64,000 nucleotides of DNA from the NCBI RefSeq assembly GCF_001824475.1, contig NZ_MHXN01000031.1, positions 75,227 to 139,226 of the forward strand, in the 5' to 3' direction. Source of the stretch: Phenylobacterium sp. RIFCSPHIGHO2_01_FULL_69_31 (GTDB lineage: Bacteria > Pseudomonadota > Alphaproteobacteria > Caulobacterales > Caulobacteraceae). A model generated the notes under the pieces. That model did no database searches. It saw nothing but the letters and a program-made list of their open reading frames with translations, and was not told where the DNA came from. Below are positions 1-10,647 of the stretch, one piece after another; positions within the stretch are counted from its first letter, which is position 1; the number at the start of each line of letters is the position of its first letter. Made by a program: the position numbers and the translations under genes.

Positions 1-247
1 CGCCGCTCTCGTAGGCGCGGGCCAGGGCCGGCGGGTCGAAGTCGGCCCGGATCAGGCCCTTGGACGGCGAGGCTTTCTTGATCTCCGCGATCAGCGCCAG
101 CCGGCCGGGGCCGTGCGCCCGTTCGAGCGCGGCGCGGAAGCCCCGGGGCGGGGATGCGCCCGCAGGGTCCACGACGGGCCGGGCGGCCTTGCGGGCGGCC
201 ACGTCCTCGCGCTTGTAGGCGGCGATCTTCGCCAGGATGTCGCTCAT
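1..247 (-). CDS. trpC: Indole-3-glycerol phosphate synthase, N-terminal part (cut by window edge)
   Basis: Catalyses ring closure of 1-(o-carboxyphenylamino)-1-deoxyribulose-5-phosphate to indole-3-glycerol phosphate in tryptophan synthesis. The visible 82 residues begin [20 protein letters not shown] and contain the family stretch [13 protein letters not shown], which carries the catalytic lysine and the substrate phosphate environment. The ATG (245-247) overlaps the trpD stop in an ATGA arrangement, so the two are probably translationally coupled. The C-terminal part of the TIM barrel lies outside the window. Confidence 0.95.
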   Translation of the reverse strand, partial: MSDILAKIAAYKREDVAARKAARPVVDPAGASPPRGFRAALERAHGPGRLALIAEIKKASPSKGLIRADFDPPALARAYESG

Positions 248-1257
248 GCGCCGGCGATCTCGACCAGCTTGTCCAACGCGGCCTGGGCGCGGCCATCGTC
301 GATGACCCGACCCGCCAGTTCCACGCCCTCGCGCAGGGTCTCGACCTTCTCGCCCACCAGGAAGGCGGCGGCGGCGTTGAGCAGGACGATGTCGCGGTAA
401 GCGCCCTGTTCGCTCTGCAGCAGGCGGCGCAGGGCCTCGGCGTTCTGGGCGGGCGTGCCGCCGGTGAGGTCGGCCAGGGCGGCGCGTTTCAGGCCCACGG
501 CCTCGGGGGTGACGGTGAAGAGGCGCACCTGGCCCTCGCGGAACTCGGCCACGCTGGTCTCGCCCGTGGTCGACATCTCGTCCATGCCGCCGCCGTGGAC
601 CACCCAGGCCCGTTCCGAACCCAGGGCGCCCAGAACCTGGGCCAGCGGGGCCACCCAGCGTTCGGCGAAGACGCCGACGACCTGGCGCTTGGCCCCCGCC
701 GGATTGGTCAGGGGGCCCAGGAGGTTGAAGATGGTGCGGAAACCCAGTTCCTGGCGGATCGGTGAGACGTGGCGCATCGCCCCGTGGTGGGCCGGCGCGT
801 AGAGGAAGCAGATGCCCGCCTCGTCCAGGGCGCGCAGCTGGCGTTCCGGCCCCGCGTCGATCGCCACGCCCAGCTCCGACAGCACATCGGCGCCGCCCGA
901 CTTGGAGGAGAGCGCCCGGTTGCCGTGCTTGGCGACCTTCAGCCCGCCGCCGGCCGCCACGAAACCTACGGCGGTGGAAATGTTGAACGTGTGCAGCCCA
1001 TCGCCGCCGGTGCCGCAGACGTCGATCGTCGGGTAGGGCGGGTCGAGATGGATCGCGGCCTTCCGCATGGCGCGGGCGCAGGCGGTGATCTCGCCCAGCG
1101 TCTCGCCGCGCATCCGCATGGCGGTCAGGGCCGCCCCGACCTGGGCGGGGGTCGGCTCACCCCGCAGGCAGGCAGCGAAGAACTCGCCCGCGTCGTCCTC
1201 GGAGAGCGTGCCGCCGTCGGCGAGGCGCGAGAGCAGCGGCTTGAAAGCGTCGGACAT
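244..1257 (-). CDS. trpD: Anthranilate phosphoribosyltransferase
   Basis: Transfers phosphoribose from PRPP to anthranilate, the second step of the tryptophan branch. The start is at [12 protein letters not shown] (337 aa), which is the family's usual length; the longer reading from 1299 lacks family similarity. The glycine-rich CGTGGDG motif that binds PRPP is present, as is the [17 protein letters not shown] stretch typical of TrpD. It lies between trpG (10-bp gap) and trpC (ATGA overlap) and is clearly part of one transcription unit. Confidence 0.97.
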   Translation of the reverse strand: MSDAFKPLLSRLADGGTLSEDDAGEFFAACLRGEPTPAQVGAALTAMRMRGETLGEITACARAMRKAAIHLDPPYPTIDVCGTGGDGLHTFNISTAVGFVAAGGGLKVAKHGNRALSSKSGGADVLSELGVAIDAGPERQLRALDEAGICFLYAPAHHGAMRHVSPIRQELGFRTIFNLLGPLTNPAGAKRQVVGVFAERWVAPLAQVLGALGSERAWVVHGGGMDEMSTTGETSVAEFREGQVRLFTVTPEAVGLKRAALADLTGGTPAQNAEALRRLLQSEQGAYRDIVLLNAAAAFLVGEKVETLREGVELAGRVIDDGRAQAALDKLVEIAGA

Positions 1258-1267
1258 GCAGGGCGGC

Positions 1268-1858
1268 TCAGATCTCGGCCAGGCGCTTGACGCCCGCAAG
1301 GTCGAGGAAGTTGCCCAGCAGCTGGTGGCCGCATTCGGTCGCGATGGATTCCGGGTGGAACTGAACGCCGTGGATCGGCCGCGTCTTGTGCTGGACGCCC
1401 ATGATCTCGCCGTCCTCGGTCCGAGCCGTGACCTCCAGAACCTGCGGCAGATGGTCCGTTTCGACGGAAAGGCTGTGGTAGCGGGTGGCCGTGAAAGGGT
1501 TTTTCAACCCCGCGAAGACACCCGTGTTCGTGTGATGGATGAGACTGGTTTTCCCATGCATGAGGGCGCGGGCGCGAATGACTTCGCCGCCAAACGCCTG
1601 GCCGATCGCCTGATGGCCGAGGCAGACGCCGAGGATTGGCAGGGATTCCGGCGCATGGCCGATGAGAGCGAGGCAGATGCCGGCTTCATTTGGCGTACAC
1701 GGCCCGGGCGACAGCAGGACGGCCTCCGGCCTCAGGCCCAGCGCCTCATCGACGGTGATCGCATCATTGCGATGGACAACCGTCTCCGCCCCCAGCTCGT
1801 TGAGATAGTGGACGAGGTTGTAGGTGAAGCTGTCGTAGTTATCGATCACCAGGATCAT
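1268..1858 (-). CDS. trpG: Anthranilate synthase component II (glutamine amidotransferase)
   Basis: Class I glutamine amidotransferase that supplies ammonia to TrpE. The start [19 protein letters not shown] is the canonical TrpG/PabA N-terminus, giving 196 aa. The nucleophile elbow [15 protein letters not shown] carries the catalytic Cys, and GVQFHPES near the C-terminus carries the catalytic His and Glu. The protein may also serve p-aminobenzoate synthesis if a separate pabB exists elsewhere; the position beside trpD and near trpE favours the tryptophan role. Confidence 0.97.
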   Translation of the reverse strand: MILVIDNYDSFTYNLVHYLNELGAETVVHRNDAITVDEALGLRPEAVLLSPGPCTPNEAGICLALIGHAPESLPILGVCLGHQAIGQAFGGEVIRARALMHGKTSLIHHTNTGVFAGLKNPFTATRYHSLSVETDHLPQVLEVTARTEDGEIMGVQHKTRPIHGVQFHPESIATECGHQLLGNFLDLAGVKRLAEI

Positions 1859-1909
1859 GACGGTTCCATAGGCTTTGCCGCAACGCGCGCCAAGCGGGAT
1901 GCTGGGGGT

Positions 1910-2113
1910 ATGTCGCGGACCGATTCGGCTCTGGATGCTTCGCAAGTGGCCCGCGCGCGGGCGCTCCTCAAGACGCCCGAGCGCCACGACCCGATGTGGC
2001 CGGCGCTGGTGGCGGCGACGGCGCTGGCCGTGACCTCTGTGGTGTTCGCCACGGTGATGGTGCTGGCCCCGCCGCTGCAGACCCAGCACGTGGTCGAGAG
2101 CGCCCCGGGCTGA
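1910..2113 (+). CDS. Small single-pass membrane protein, antiparallel within the trp genes
   Basis: A 67-residue ORF starting at ATG 1910, read divergently from trpG and convergently to trpE. A charged N-terminus ([20 protein letters not shown]) is followed by one strongly hydrophobic segment, roughly residues 30-54 ([23 protein letters not shown]), then a short periplasmic-type tail. A GGGGG stretch lies just before the start. I recognise no family. Its frame is the only one here with a membrane-protein composition, and it ends in a GC-rich hairpin, so a real gene is likely but unproven. Confidence 0.6.
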   Translation: MSRTDSALDASQVARARALLKTPERHDPMWPALVAATALAVTSVVFATVMVLAPPLQTQHVVESAPG

Positions 2114-2122
2114 TCCGGGGCG
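2101..2122 (+). terminator. GC-rich hairpin at the end of the small membrane-protein gene
   Basis: CGCCCCGG and CCGGGGCG form a perfect 8-bp stem around a 6-nt loop. The hairpin spans the stop codon at 2113 and lies in the gap between this gene and the convergent trpE end. No T-run follows, so it is at best a weak or Rho-assisted terminator. Confidence 0.4.
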
Positions 2123-2203
2123 GTCTCGGTCCTGGCGAAGGCGGGGCGGGTGGTGGGCATTCTCTGACTCTGGCTTGGCGTCCTTGCGGGACGGGCGGAG
2201 GGG

Positions 2204-3736
2204 TCAGATGAATCGCCAGCTCTCCTCGGCGGCGCGGCGCAGGGCGCGGGCCTTGTGCAGGGTCTCGTCGTACTCGGCGTCGGGGTCGCTGTCGGCCACC
2301 ACGCCGCCGCCGGCCTGGACGTACATGACGCCGTCCTTGAACAGCGCCGTGCGCAGCACGATGCAGGTGTCGACCGAGCCGTCCGAGCCGAAATAGCCGG
2401 CGGCGCCGGCATAGCCGATCCCGCGCTTCTCGATCTCCAGTTCGTCGATGATCTCCATGGCCCGCACCTTGGGCGCGCCCGAGAGCGTGCCGGCGGGCAG
2501 GGCGGCCATGACCACGTCCACGGGATCCAGACCCTCGGGGGCGTCGCCCTCGACGTTGGACACTAGGTGCATCACGTGGCTGTAGCGTTCGACGAAGAAG
2601 CTGTCGGTGACGCGGACGCGCGGGGTCCGCGACGGCTTGGCCGGTTCGTTGGCGCCTGCCTGCTTGAGCATGGCCACCCGACCCACGTCGTTGCGGCCCA
2701 GGTCAAGCAGCATCAGGTGCTCGGCCCGCTCCTTGGGATCGGCGATCAGCTCTTCCTCGAGGCGCCGGTCCTCTTCCGGCGTGGCGCCGCGCGGCCGGGT
2801 GCCCGCGATCGGACGGATGGTGATCTTGCCGTCCCGCAGCCGAACCAGGATCTCGGGGCTGGAGCCGGCCATGTGGAAGTCGCCGAAATCCAGGAAGAAC
2901 AGGAACGGGGACGGGTTGGTCCGCCGCAGCGAGCGGTACAGCGAGAAGGGATCCTGCTCGAAAGGCGCCCGGAACCGGTGGCTGGGCACCACCTGGAAGA
3001 TGTCGCCCGCGCGGATGTACGCCTTCGCCTTCTCGACGATGGCCCGGTAGTCCTCGCGGCTGACGGGCGTGGTGAACCGGTCCGGCTGCGGCTGTGCGGC
3101 ATGGGTCAGGGGCGGCGCAGGCTTGCGCAGATCGTCGGCCACGGTCTGGAGCCGCGCCTGCGCCGCTGCATAGGCGTCCTGAGCCGATGCATCGCCTGGA
3201 CGCACAGGGGTGACGAGCACGATCTCCTGCGCGATCGCGTCGAAGATCGCGACGATGGAGGGGCGCGCGAGCACGCCGTCCGGCAGGCCGAGGGGGTCCG
3301 GATTGACGTTGGGCAGGTCCTCGACGAGCCGGACGGTGTCGTAGCCCAGGGCGCCGAAGACGCCCGCGGCCATGGGCGGAAGGCCGGGCGGCAGTTCGAT
3401 GCGGGATTTGGCCAACAGGTCGCGCAGGCTGTCCAACGCGCCGCCGGCCTGCGGCGTGAACCGCTCGGCCGCGATGTCGGCGCCGGTGGCGATCTCGGCC
3501 TGGTCGCCGCGGCAGCGCCAGACGAGGTCGGGGTTCAGGGTGATGATCGAATAGCGCGCGCGGAAGGCGCCGCCCTCCACGGACTCGAACAGGAAGGCGT
3601 ACGGCTTCCCGTGGCCGATCTTCAGGAAGGCGGAGACCGGGGTTTCCAGGTCGTCGACCAAGCGCGTCCAGACGACCTGGGGGGCGCCGCCGTCGTAGGT
3701 CGATCGAAAGGCCTCGAACGGCGGCTCGGACGTCAC
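2204..3736 (-). CDS. trpE: Anthranilate synthase component I
   Basis: Makes anthranilate from chorismate with ammonia from TrpG. The 510-aa protein has the chorismate-binding motifs of the family: IRPIAGTRPRG, the DLGRNDVGRVA stretch and the C-terminal ALPAGTLSGAPKVRAMEIIDELE. The start is GTG (3734-3736), overlapping the TGA of the upstream isomerase gene in a GTGA arrangement, so translation is probably coupled. trpG lies 346 bp further along the same strand, separated by the antiparallel small gene. Confidence 0.97.
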   Translation of the reverse strand: MTSEPPFEAFRSTYDGGAPQVVWTRLVDDLETPVSAFLKIGHGKPYAFLFESVEGGAFRARYSIITLNPDLVWRCRGDQAEIATGADIAAERFTPQAGGALDSLRDLLAKSRIELPPGLPPMAAGVFGALGYDTVRLVEDLPNVNPDPLGLPDGVLARPSIVAIFDAIAQEIVLVTPVRPGDASAQDAYAAAQARLQTVADDLRKPAPPLTHAAQPQPDRFTTPVSREDYRAIVEKAKAYIRAGDIFQVVPSHRFRAPFEQDPFSLYRSLRRTNPSPFLFFLDFGDFHMAGSSPEILVRLRDGKITIRPIAGTRPRGATPEEDRRLEEELIADPKERAEHLMLLDLGRNDVGRVAMLKQAGANEPAKPSRTPRVRVTDSFFVERYSHVMHLVSNVEGDAPEGLDPVDVVMAALPAGTLSGAPKVRAMEIIDELEIEKRGIGYAGAAGYFGSDGSVDTCIVLRTALFKDGVMYVQAGGGVVADSDPDAEYDETLHKARALRRAAEESWRFI

Positions 3737-5646
3737 TTCTTCTTCTCCGCTGCGCCCTTCTCGTCGGTCACCGGCTCGAAGCCGACGGCGTTGCGCGCGC
3801 GCGCCGCATCGACCTTGGTCTTCAGCTTGGTGCGGGCATAGGCCTGGGCGGCTTCGCCCATCTCGCGGAACAGCACCTGGGTGAGCGCGCCGCGGTTCTC
3901 CTCCGCCAGGCGCGCGGCGGTCGGACCGGAGTCGGTGCGGACCGTCTCGACGCGGCCGACGACGATGCCGTTCGGCGCCCGGGCGACCCAGACGTCGCCT
4001 TGCTTGGAGGCGAAGGTGCGGCCCAGGACCTCGCCGCCGAGCGCCTGCTGCTGGTTGGCGGTCTGACGGGTCAGGCCGGGCAGGCGCGACACCGTCATGC
4101 CCGAGGCGGCGTCCAGGGATTCCCCCTTGGCGACGCGGGCGCGGATCGCTTCGGCCTTGGCCTCCAGCGCCTTCACGATTTCGCGCTGCATGTAGGCGCG
4201 GGTCACCATCGGCCGGATTTCGGCCAGCGGCGGAACGTGGGCGGGGAGGATCCGCTCGACGCGGACGGCGAAATAGGCGCCGTCGCCCAGTTCGGTCACT
4301 TCGCTCTCGCCGCCCGAGGGCAGGGCGAAGGCTGTCTCCAGGATCTTGGGCGGGAACCCCTGCAGTTGGGCGCCCTGCTCGTTGACGCCCTGGGCCGTGA
4401 TGGGGCCGACCGTCGTGGCGGCGACGCCCGCCTTCTGCGCCGCGTCGGCCAGGCTGGCGCCGCCCTGTTGGGCGTCGTCGTAGGCCTGGGTCTGGGCGTA
4501 GACCTTTTCGGTGACCAGGTCCTTGCGGATCTCGGCCTCGAGCATCGGGCGGGCTTCCTCGAGGGTGACCACGCGGCCCGGGACCACGCTGACGACCTTC
4601 ACGACCGCCGTGCCGAGGTCGCCCTGCACGGTCGCGACCTCGCCCGCCTGCATCTTGAACGCCGCCTGGCCGACCTTGCGATCGGAAATGGCGCTGAGGG
4701 GCCGGTCTGCGAAGGTGACGGCGTCGACGCCGACCGACTTGGCCACCGCCTCGGGCGCCTGGCCGGCCCGGAGGGCGGCGGCGACCTTCTGCGCCGTGGC
4801 GGCGTCCTTGGCCGGGATCTGCACGACCGTACGCACCTCGGGCTTCGACAGCGTGTCCTTGCGGAACTCATAGCGCTTCTGCAGTTCGGCCGGATCGATC
4901 GGGGCGTTGCCCGCGCCGGCGCCCTGCGGCGTGAACGGGACGACCGTCAGGACCCGCATCTCCGGCAGGGTGAGTTGGGCCTTGTTCTCGTTGATGAAGG
5001 CCTGAAGCTGCGCATCGGTGGGCGCGGCCGGCTGCGGCACGGCGTTCACGCCGAGCGTCACATAGGCCAGGTCGCGGGACTCCAGCGCGAACACCGAGGC
5101 GAGGGCTCCGTAAGCGCGCGGCACGGTCAGGCCGTTCTGGACGGCCACGGCCCAGTGCTGGCTGGCCATCTCGTCGCGGAGCACGGCGTCGAACCGCTCC
5201 GGCGTCATGCCGTTTTCGCCCAGGCGCTGCTGGAACGTCTTCTTGTCGAAGCGGCCCGAGATGGGATCGAAGAAGGCCGGGATCTTCTGGATCTGCTCCA
5301 GGATCAGCTTGTCGCCGGGCTTGATCCCCACGCGCGAGAGCATCTCCGAGAACGCCTCGCGGGTGGCGACACCGTTCAGGACCACGGCGTCCAGATTGCC
5401 GGCCTGCGCCTGTTCGGTGGTGATCGGCTGGCCCTGCTGTTGCTCCAGGCGCTTCCTGTAGTTGTCGTACTCGCTGCGGAACTCGAGCGAGGTGATCGTC
5501 CGGGACCCGACCTTGATGACCTGGTCGCCGCCGACGAGGGACGTGCCGCCCTGGTTCACGCCCCAGCCGATGAAGCTGATCGCCAGGACGGCCATCAGGA
5601 TCTTGGCGGGCCATGACTTGGCGAAGTTGCGTACCGCAGCGAGCAT
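3733..5646 (-). CDS. PpiD-like periplasmic peptidyl-prolyl isomerase (SurA N-terminal and parvulin domains)
   Basis: Membrane-anchored folding factor for envelope proteins. The start is at MLAAVRNFAKSWPAKILMAV (637 aa), with a short cytosolic segment and one membrane anchor (about residues 14-33, ILMAVLAISFIGWGVNQGG). A SurA_N-type helical region follows (EFRSEYDNYRKRLEQQQGQP), then a degenerate parvulin-like domain in the middle and a second in the C-terminal half. The architecture and length fit PpiD. Its stop overlaps the trpE start; linkage of an envelope chaperone to trpE has also been seen in relatives (recalled, not searched). Confidence 0.88.
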   Translation of the reverse strand: MLAAVRNFAKSWPAKILMAVLAISFIGWGVNQGGTSLVGGDQVIKVGSRTITSLEFRSEYDNYRKRLEQQQGQPITTEQAQAGNLDAVVLNGVATREAFSEMLSRVGIKPGDKLILEQIQKIPAFFDPISGRFDKKTFQQRLGENGMTPERFDAVLRDEMASQHWAVAVQNGLTVPRAYGALASVFALESRDLAYVTLGVNAVPQPAAPTDAQLQAFINENKAQLTLPEMRVLTVVPFTPQGAGAGNAPIDPAELQKRYEFRKDTLSKPEVRTVVQIPAKDAATAQKVAAALRAGQAPEAVAKSVGVDAVTFADRPLSAISDRKVGQAAFKMQAGEVATVQGDLGTAVVKVVSVVPGRVVTLEEARPMLEAEIRKDLVTEKVYAQTQAYDDAQQGGASLADAAQKAGVAATTVGPITAQGVNEQGAQLQGFPPKILETAFALPSGGESEVTELGDGAYFAVRVERILPAHVPPLAEIRPMVTRAYMQREIVKALEAKAEAIRARVAKGESLDAASGMTVSRLPGLTRQTANQQQALGGEVLGRTFASKQGDVWVARAPNGIVVGRVETVRTDSGPTAARLAEENRGALTQVLFREMGEAAQAYARTKLKTKVDAARARNAVGFEPVTDEKGAAEKKK

Positions 5647-5678
5647 TCGGGTCCTTTCCCGGGAAGGGCGTGGGCGCC

Positions 5679-5708
5679 GGTATAGTGGAGGGGTGTTCCG
5701 TCCGGCAA
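5679..5708 (-). promoter_or_regulatory. Possible sigma70-type promoter for the PpiD-like/trpE unit
   Basis: On the minus strand TTGCCG (5708-5703) and TATACC (5684-5679) are separated by 18 bp and lie about 33 bp upstream of the isomerase start. Both hexamers match the consensus at four or more positions. The region is the divergent spacer with tpiA. No experimental support is visible. Confidence 0.35.
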
Positions 5709-5770
5709 GCGCGTGACAGTCCGGGCGGCATGGCTTAACCGCCGTGCCCTTCACTTCAACCGGAGGACCG

Positions 5771-6514
5771 ATGACCGCCCCGCAGCCCCTGATCGCCGGA
5801 AACTGGAAGATGAATGGCCTGGGAGCGTCCGTCGAGGAGGCCAGGGCCGTCGCCGCGGGGATCGGCGAGAGCAGGGCCCGGGTGGCGATCTGTCCTCCGG
5901 CCATCCTGATCCACCGCCTGGCGCAGGCCCTGGCGGGCACGGCGGTGCTGGTGGGTGGTCAGGACCACCACTGGGACGACGCGGGCGCGTTCACTGGCGA
6001 CGTCTCGGCCGAGATGCTGGCCGACGCCGGCGCCAGCCTGGCGATCCTCGGTCACTCGGAGCGGCGCGCCGGCTACCGCGAGACGGACGCCGACGTGAGC
6101 GCGAAAGTTGGCGCGGCCCTGCGAGCGGGGCTGGAGCCGATCGTGTGCGTAGGCGAGACCCTGGAGCAGCGCAAGGCGGGCGAAGCGCTGGCGGTCGTGA
6201 CCGGACAGGTGCGTGGCTCGCTGCCGGCCGACCTCGCCGGAAAGGCGTTCTCGGTGGCCTACGAGCCCGTGTGGGCCATCGGCACCGGCCTGACGCCGAC
6301 GACGCCGGAGATCGAGGAAGTTCACCGGGCCATCCGCGCCACGCTGGTCGAGATGTTCGGCGAGGCGGGAAAGTCCGCGCCGATCCTCTATGGCGGGTCA
6401 GTGAAGCCGTCGAACGCCGCCGAAATCCTGCACGCGGACGAGGTCGGGGGCGCCCTGGTCGGCGGCGCGTCCCTGAAGGCCGAGGATTTCCTGGCGATCA
6501 TCCGGGCTGTCTAG
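5771..6514 (+). CDS. tpiA: Triosephosphate isomerase
   Basis: Interconverts glyceraldehyde-3-phosphate and dihydroxyacetone phosphate. The start MTAPQPLIAGNWKMNG (247 aa) is preceded by an ACCGGAGGACC ribosome site. Active-site landmarks are the N-terminal NWKMNG lysine, the SERR histidine region (ILGHSERR), the catalytic Glu in AYEPVWAIGTG with the flexible loop, and YGGSVKPSNA for phosphate binding. It is divergent from the PpiD-like gene and convergent with the VOC gene, the stops overlapping by 4 bp. Confidence 0.98.
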   Translation: MTAPQPLIAGNWKMNGLGASVEEARAVAAGIGESRARVAICPPAILIHRLAQALAGTAVLVGGQDHHWDDAGAFTGDVSAEMLADAGASLAILGHSERRAGYRETDADVSAKVGAALRAGLEPIVCVGETLEQRKAGEALAVVTGQVRGSLPADLAGKAFSVAYEPVWAIGTGLTPTTPEIEEVHRAIRATLVEMFGEAGKSAPILYGGSVKPSNAAEILHADEVGGALVGGASLKAEDFLAIIRAV

Positions 6515-6924
6515 GCGCTGGGGCCCTTAAGCTCGACCACATTGCCCTCGGGGTCGCGGACGTACAGCGAGAAGCCGTCGCCGTCGGCCCCGTAACGGGG
6601 GCCCTCTTCGATCACCTCGACGCCATGCGCCGCGAGGTGGGCGCGGATGGCCGGCTCGTCGAAGGGACGCACCTGCAGGGCGAAGTGGTCGAGGTTGCGG
6701 CCGGTCTGCCCCGGCCCGTCGCCGCCCTTGCGGCCCAGCGGTCCGTCGAGGGTGACCAGGTCGATCATCTGCGGGCCGGCGCGCACATGAGTCAGGCCGA
6801 GTTCGGGCCGGTCGCGGTCGAGTGAAAGACCCAGCACGCCCACGTAGAAGCCCAGCATGCGGTCCTTGTCGCGGATCCGCAGCACGATGTGGTCGAAGCC
6901 GGTGACGGCGATCGGGTTGCTCAT
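6511..6924 (-). CDS. VOC-family (glyoxalase/bleomycin-resistance fold) protein
   Basis: A 137-residue protein with two beta-alpha-beta-beta-beta modules. FDHIVLRIRDKDRMLGFY opens the first and LDHFALQVRPFDEPAI the second; YVRDPEGNVVEL is the usual C-terminal metal-site strand with its Glu. Metal-site residues (His near residue 12, His near 86, Glu near 133) are present, so it may be a metal-dependent dioxygenase, isomerase or resistance protein. The substrate cannot be told from sequence. Confidence 0.85.
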   Translation of the reverse strand: MSNPIAVTGFDHIVLRIRDKDRMLGFYVGVLGLSLDRDRPELGLTHVRAGPQMIDLVTLDGPLGRKGGDGPGQTGRNLDHFALQVRPFDEPAIRAHLAAHGVEVIEEGPRYGADGDGFSLYVRDPEGNVVELKGPSA

Positions 6925-6948
6925 GGGCCTGAGATAGTGGCCGCGCGG

Positions 6949-7488
6949 CTAGAGCAGAAGTCCGAAGACGCGGCAGTCGCGCCGTTCGCCATCCTTGAGG
7001 ATATGACCGCGGAGCAGGCCCTCCTCGTTGAAGCCCAGTTTCTCCAGCAGCGACTCCGAGCGCCGGTTGCCGAGATGGGTGCGCGCGGTGAGCTTGCGCA
7101 GGCCGCTGGTGGCGGCGAAGGCCACCACCGTCCGCATGGCTTCCAGGGCGTACCCCTGGCCCCAGGCCTCGCGGCCGAGCACGAAGCCCACCTCCGCGCG
7201 CCGGTTCCAGCGGTCGATCTCCGACAGGTCGCAGGATCCTAGGAAGTCCCGGCCGTGAAGGGTGCGCATGGCCCAGTGGACCGCGCGGCCGGACTTCATC
7301 CCTTCGACCTGGCCGTTGACGATCTCGGCGACGACGTCCGGGTCGTCGATCTCGGGCACGTCCCAGTAGGCCATCACCTCCGGGTCGCCCATGATGGGGT
7401 AGAGATGGGCGGCGTCGCCGGCCGTCAGGGGTTCCAGCCGCAACCGCTCGGTCTCCAGGATCGGAAGACGCTTCAGGTCCAGAATCAT
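6949..7488 (-). CDS. GNAT-family N-acetyltransferase (RimJ/RimL type)
   Basis: A 179-aa acetyltransferase. The N-terminus LPILETERLRLEPLTAGDA is the standard RimJ/L opening, EVGFVLGREAWGQGYALEAM is the acetyl-CoA binding motif A region, and ARTHLGNRRSESLLEKLGF is motif B. Members acetylate N-termini of ribosomal proteins or small amines; the target here is unknown. It is followed by the VOC gene on the same strand with a 24-bp gap. Confidence 0.9.
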   Translation of the reverse strand: MILDLKRLPILETERLRLEPLTAGDAAHLYPIMGDPEVMAYWDVPEIDDPDVVAEIVNGQVEGMKSGRAVHWAMRTLHGRDFLGSCDLSEIDRWNRRAEVGFVLGREAWGQGYALEAMRTVVAFAATSGLRKLTARTHLGNRRSESLLEKLGFNEEGLLRGHILKDGERRDCRVFGLLL

Positions 7489-7616
7489 CGATCAGCCCCC
7501 GCACCCTTTGTTGGACGGGTGCGACGCACTAGCTATGGCTTTGGGACGGGCGCGGTGATAGAGCGCGCGCTTCATTTCGGCCGGGTGTGGCCCGTGCGCA
7601 CCGGAAAGATGCAACC

Positions 7617-8063
7617 ATGCTGCTGAACCTCCTGCTGGTGATCGAAGTCATCGTCGCCTTCTTCCTCGTCGTCGTGGTGCTGCTGCAGCGCTCCGAGGGC
7701 GGCGGGCTGGTGAGCGGCGGCACGAACTCACTGGTGTCGGTGCGCGGCGCGGGCGACCTGCTGACGCGGATCACCTGGATCCTGGGCAGCATCTTCTTCA
7801 TCCTGGGCCTGTTGCTGACCATCGTGGCCGGCCGCGAGCGCGGCGCCGCATCGGTCGTCGACCGGATGAAGGTCAACGCCGTCAATCCCGCCGACCTGAA
7901 CCGCGAGCCGCCGCAACCGCCTGCCGGCACGGCCCAGCCCGGGCCCGCCGGTTCGGCCCCGGCGCCGCTGCAAGCGCCCACGCCCACCATCAACAACCCC
8001 TTCGGCACGCCGGCTGCGACGCCTGCGGCTCCCGCGCCCGCGCCGGCGCCGGCCCAAAAGTAG
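7617..8063 (+). CDS. secG: Protein translocase subunit SecG
   Basis: Small subunit of the SecYEG channel in the inner membrane. The start is at MLLNLLLVIEVIVAFFLVVV (148 aa). Two membrane segments (about residues 2-20 and 52-73) flank the conserved cytosolic loop LLQRSEGGGLVSGG. The last 60 residues are a Pro/Ala-rich low-complexity tail, typical of alphaproteobacterial SecG and longer than the E. coli form. pyrG follows 61 bp downstream; tpiA-secG-pyrG order is common in this group (recalled). Confidence 0.95.
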   Translation: MLLNLLLVIEVIVAFFLVVVVLLQRSEGGGLVSGGTNSLVSVRGAGDLLTRITWILGSIFFILGLLLTIVAGRERGAASVVDRMKVNAVNPADLNREPPQPPAGTAQPGPAGSAPAPLQAPTPTINNPFGTPAATPAAPAPAPAPAQK

Positions 8064-8118
8064 TCGTGGATAGACGCGAAACCCGCGGGGAACCGTGACC
8101 GAATCAGAGCTACGCTGA

Positions 8119-9765
<1,647 letters not shown>

Positions 9766-9771
9766 CCGCGC

Positions 9772-10179
9772 TCAGACGAAGAACATCACCCAGAAGGCCA
9801 TGAGCACCGCGTTCGAGAGGGTGTAGGCGCTCAGCCGGTGGATGACGTTATTGTAGGTGAGATGGATGGCCGAATGGACGGCGCGCAGGCCAACGTAGCT
9901 CCAGGCCAGCGCCAGAGCCGTCTGATCGACCCGTCCGGCCACGTAGTACATGAGCCCCGCCACGTAGAAGAGCATCGGCAGCTCGAGCAAGTTCATGAAG
10001 TTGCGGTTGGTGACCGCCACCTGCGGCGGGACGCGGGCCGATTCGCCCAGCTTGAAGTCCTCCGCCGTCACCTGCCGGGCGGAAACGGCGCGGAACCGGC
10101 TCGCCGGGATGAAGCCGAGCACGATGAACGTCAGGAGCGCCATGGCGCCCATGGGCGTAAAGACGAGTTCCTGCGGCAT
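9772..10179 (-). CDS. MAPEG-family membrane protein
   Basis: A 135-aa protein with four predicted membrane helices (around residues 8-25, 62-83, 88-106 and 116-134). The motif NRNFMNLLELPMLFYVAGL matches the MAPEG core (N-x-x-E-x-x-P), with RAVHSAIHLTYNNVIHR as the following loop. The family includes glutathione transferase-like and eicosanoid enzymes; bacterial members are mostly uncharacterised. It is convergent with pyrG with a 6-bp gap. A second, unrelated-looking MAPEG gene lies at 49360-49758. Confidence 0.85.
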   Translation of the reverse strand: MPQELVFTPMGAMALLTFIVLGFIPASRFRAVSARQVTAEDFKLGESARVPPQVAVTNRNFMNLLELPMLFYVAGLMYYVAGRVDQTALALAWSYVGLRAVHSAIHLTYNNVIHRLSAYTLSNAVLMAFWVMFFV

Positions 10180-10226
10180 GATGGCCCCCTCGCAATCCGC
10201 TGACGCCAGAAGCTAGCTCAGGCGGC

Positions 10227-10255
10227 TTGATCGCGCGCGGGGTTTCATGCATAAG
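10227..10255 (+). promoter_or_regulatory. Possible sigma70-type promoter for rpmF
   Basis: TTGATC (10227-10232) and CATAAG (10250-10255) are spaced by 17 bp and lie about 76 bp before rpmF. The spacing is ideal and the -10 matches four of six consensus bases. It is the only plausible candidate seen in the spacer between the divergent MAPEG gene and rpmF. Confidence 0.4.
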
Positions 10256-10330
10256 CCGCCGCTCACGCAGGCGGCCCTGGATTCCCGATCCTGGCCGCCG
10301 CAATCATTTCCACGCCGGCGAGATACTCCG

Positions 10331-10513
10331 ATGGCTGTTCCTAAACGCAAAACTTCGCCGTCGCGGCGGAACATGCGCCGTTCGCACCACGCGCTCGGCC
10401 CCAACTCCTTCCACGAAGACAAGGAAACGGGCGAGCTGAAGCGTCCGCACCATGTCGACCTGAAGACCGGCATGTACAAGGGCCGCCAGGTCCTGACGCC
10501 GAAGGAAGACTAA
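10331..10513 (+). CDS. rpmF: 50S ribosomal protein L32
   Basis: Large-subunit ribosomal protein, 60 aa. [20 protein letters not shown] is the invariant L32 start, and the C-terminal half ([20 protein letters not shown]) is the non-zinc form, with no CxxC pairs, normal for alphaproteobacteria. An intrinsic terminator follows 33 bp downstream, so it appears to be a single-gene transcript. Confidence 0.98.
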   Translation: MAVPKRKTSPSRRNMRRSHHALGPNSFHEDKETGELKRPHHVDLKTGMYKGRQVLTPKED

Positions 10514-10546
10514 GCCTCTTCCTTTCGCATCAGCGTGCGAAATCAG

Positions 10547-10571
10547 ACGCCGGCCGAAAGGCCGGCGTTTT
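10547..10571 (+). terminator. Rho-independent terminator after rpmF
   Basis: ACGCCGGCC and GGCCGGCGT form a perfect 9-bp stem closed by a GAAA tetraloop and followed by a short T-run (10568-10571). Position just downstream of rpmF and the stable tetraloop make this the clearest intrinsic terminator in the window. Confidence 0.85.
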
Positions 10572-10647
10572 GCGTTCCGCGACCGCTCACATTTGTCATG
10601 ACGCGGTCACGCCGGTCCGGAATAAGGTCGCCCGCCACGGGGACCCC

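Noticed and set aside
2567..5616. Long open frames antisense to trpE and the PpiD-like gene (for example 2567-3841 and 4000-5616, plus strand)
   Set aside because: They have high-GC shadow composition (runs of Arg/Gly/His), no ribosome sites and no motifs, while the opposite strand encodes clear enzymes.
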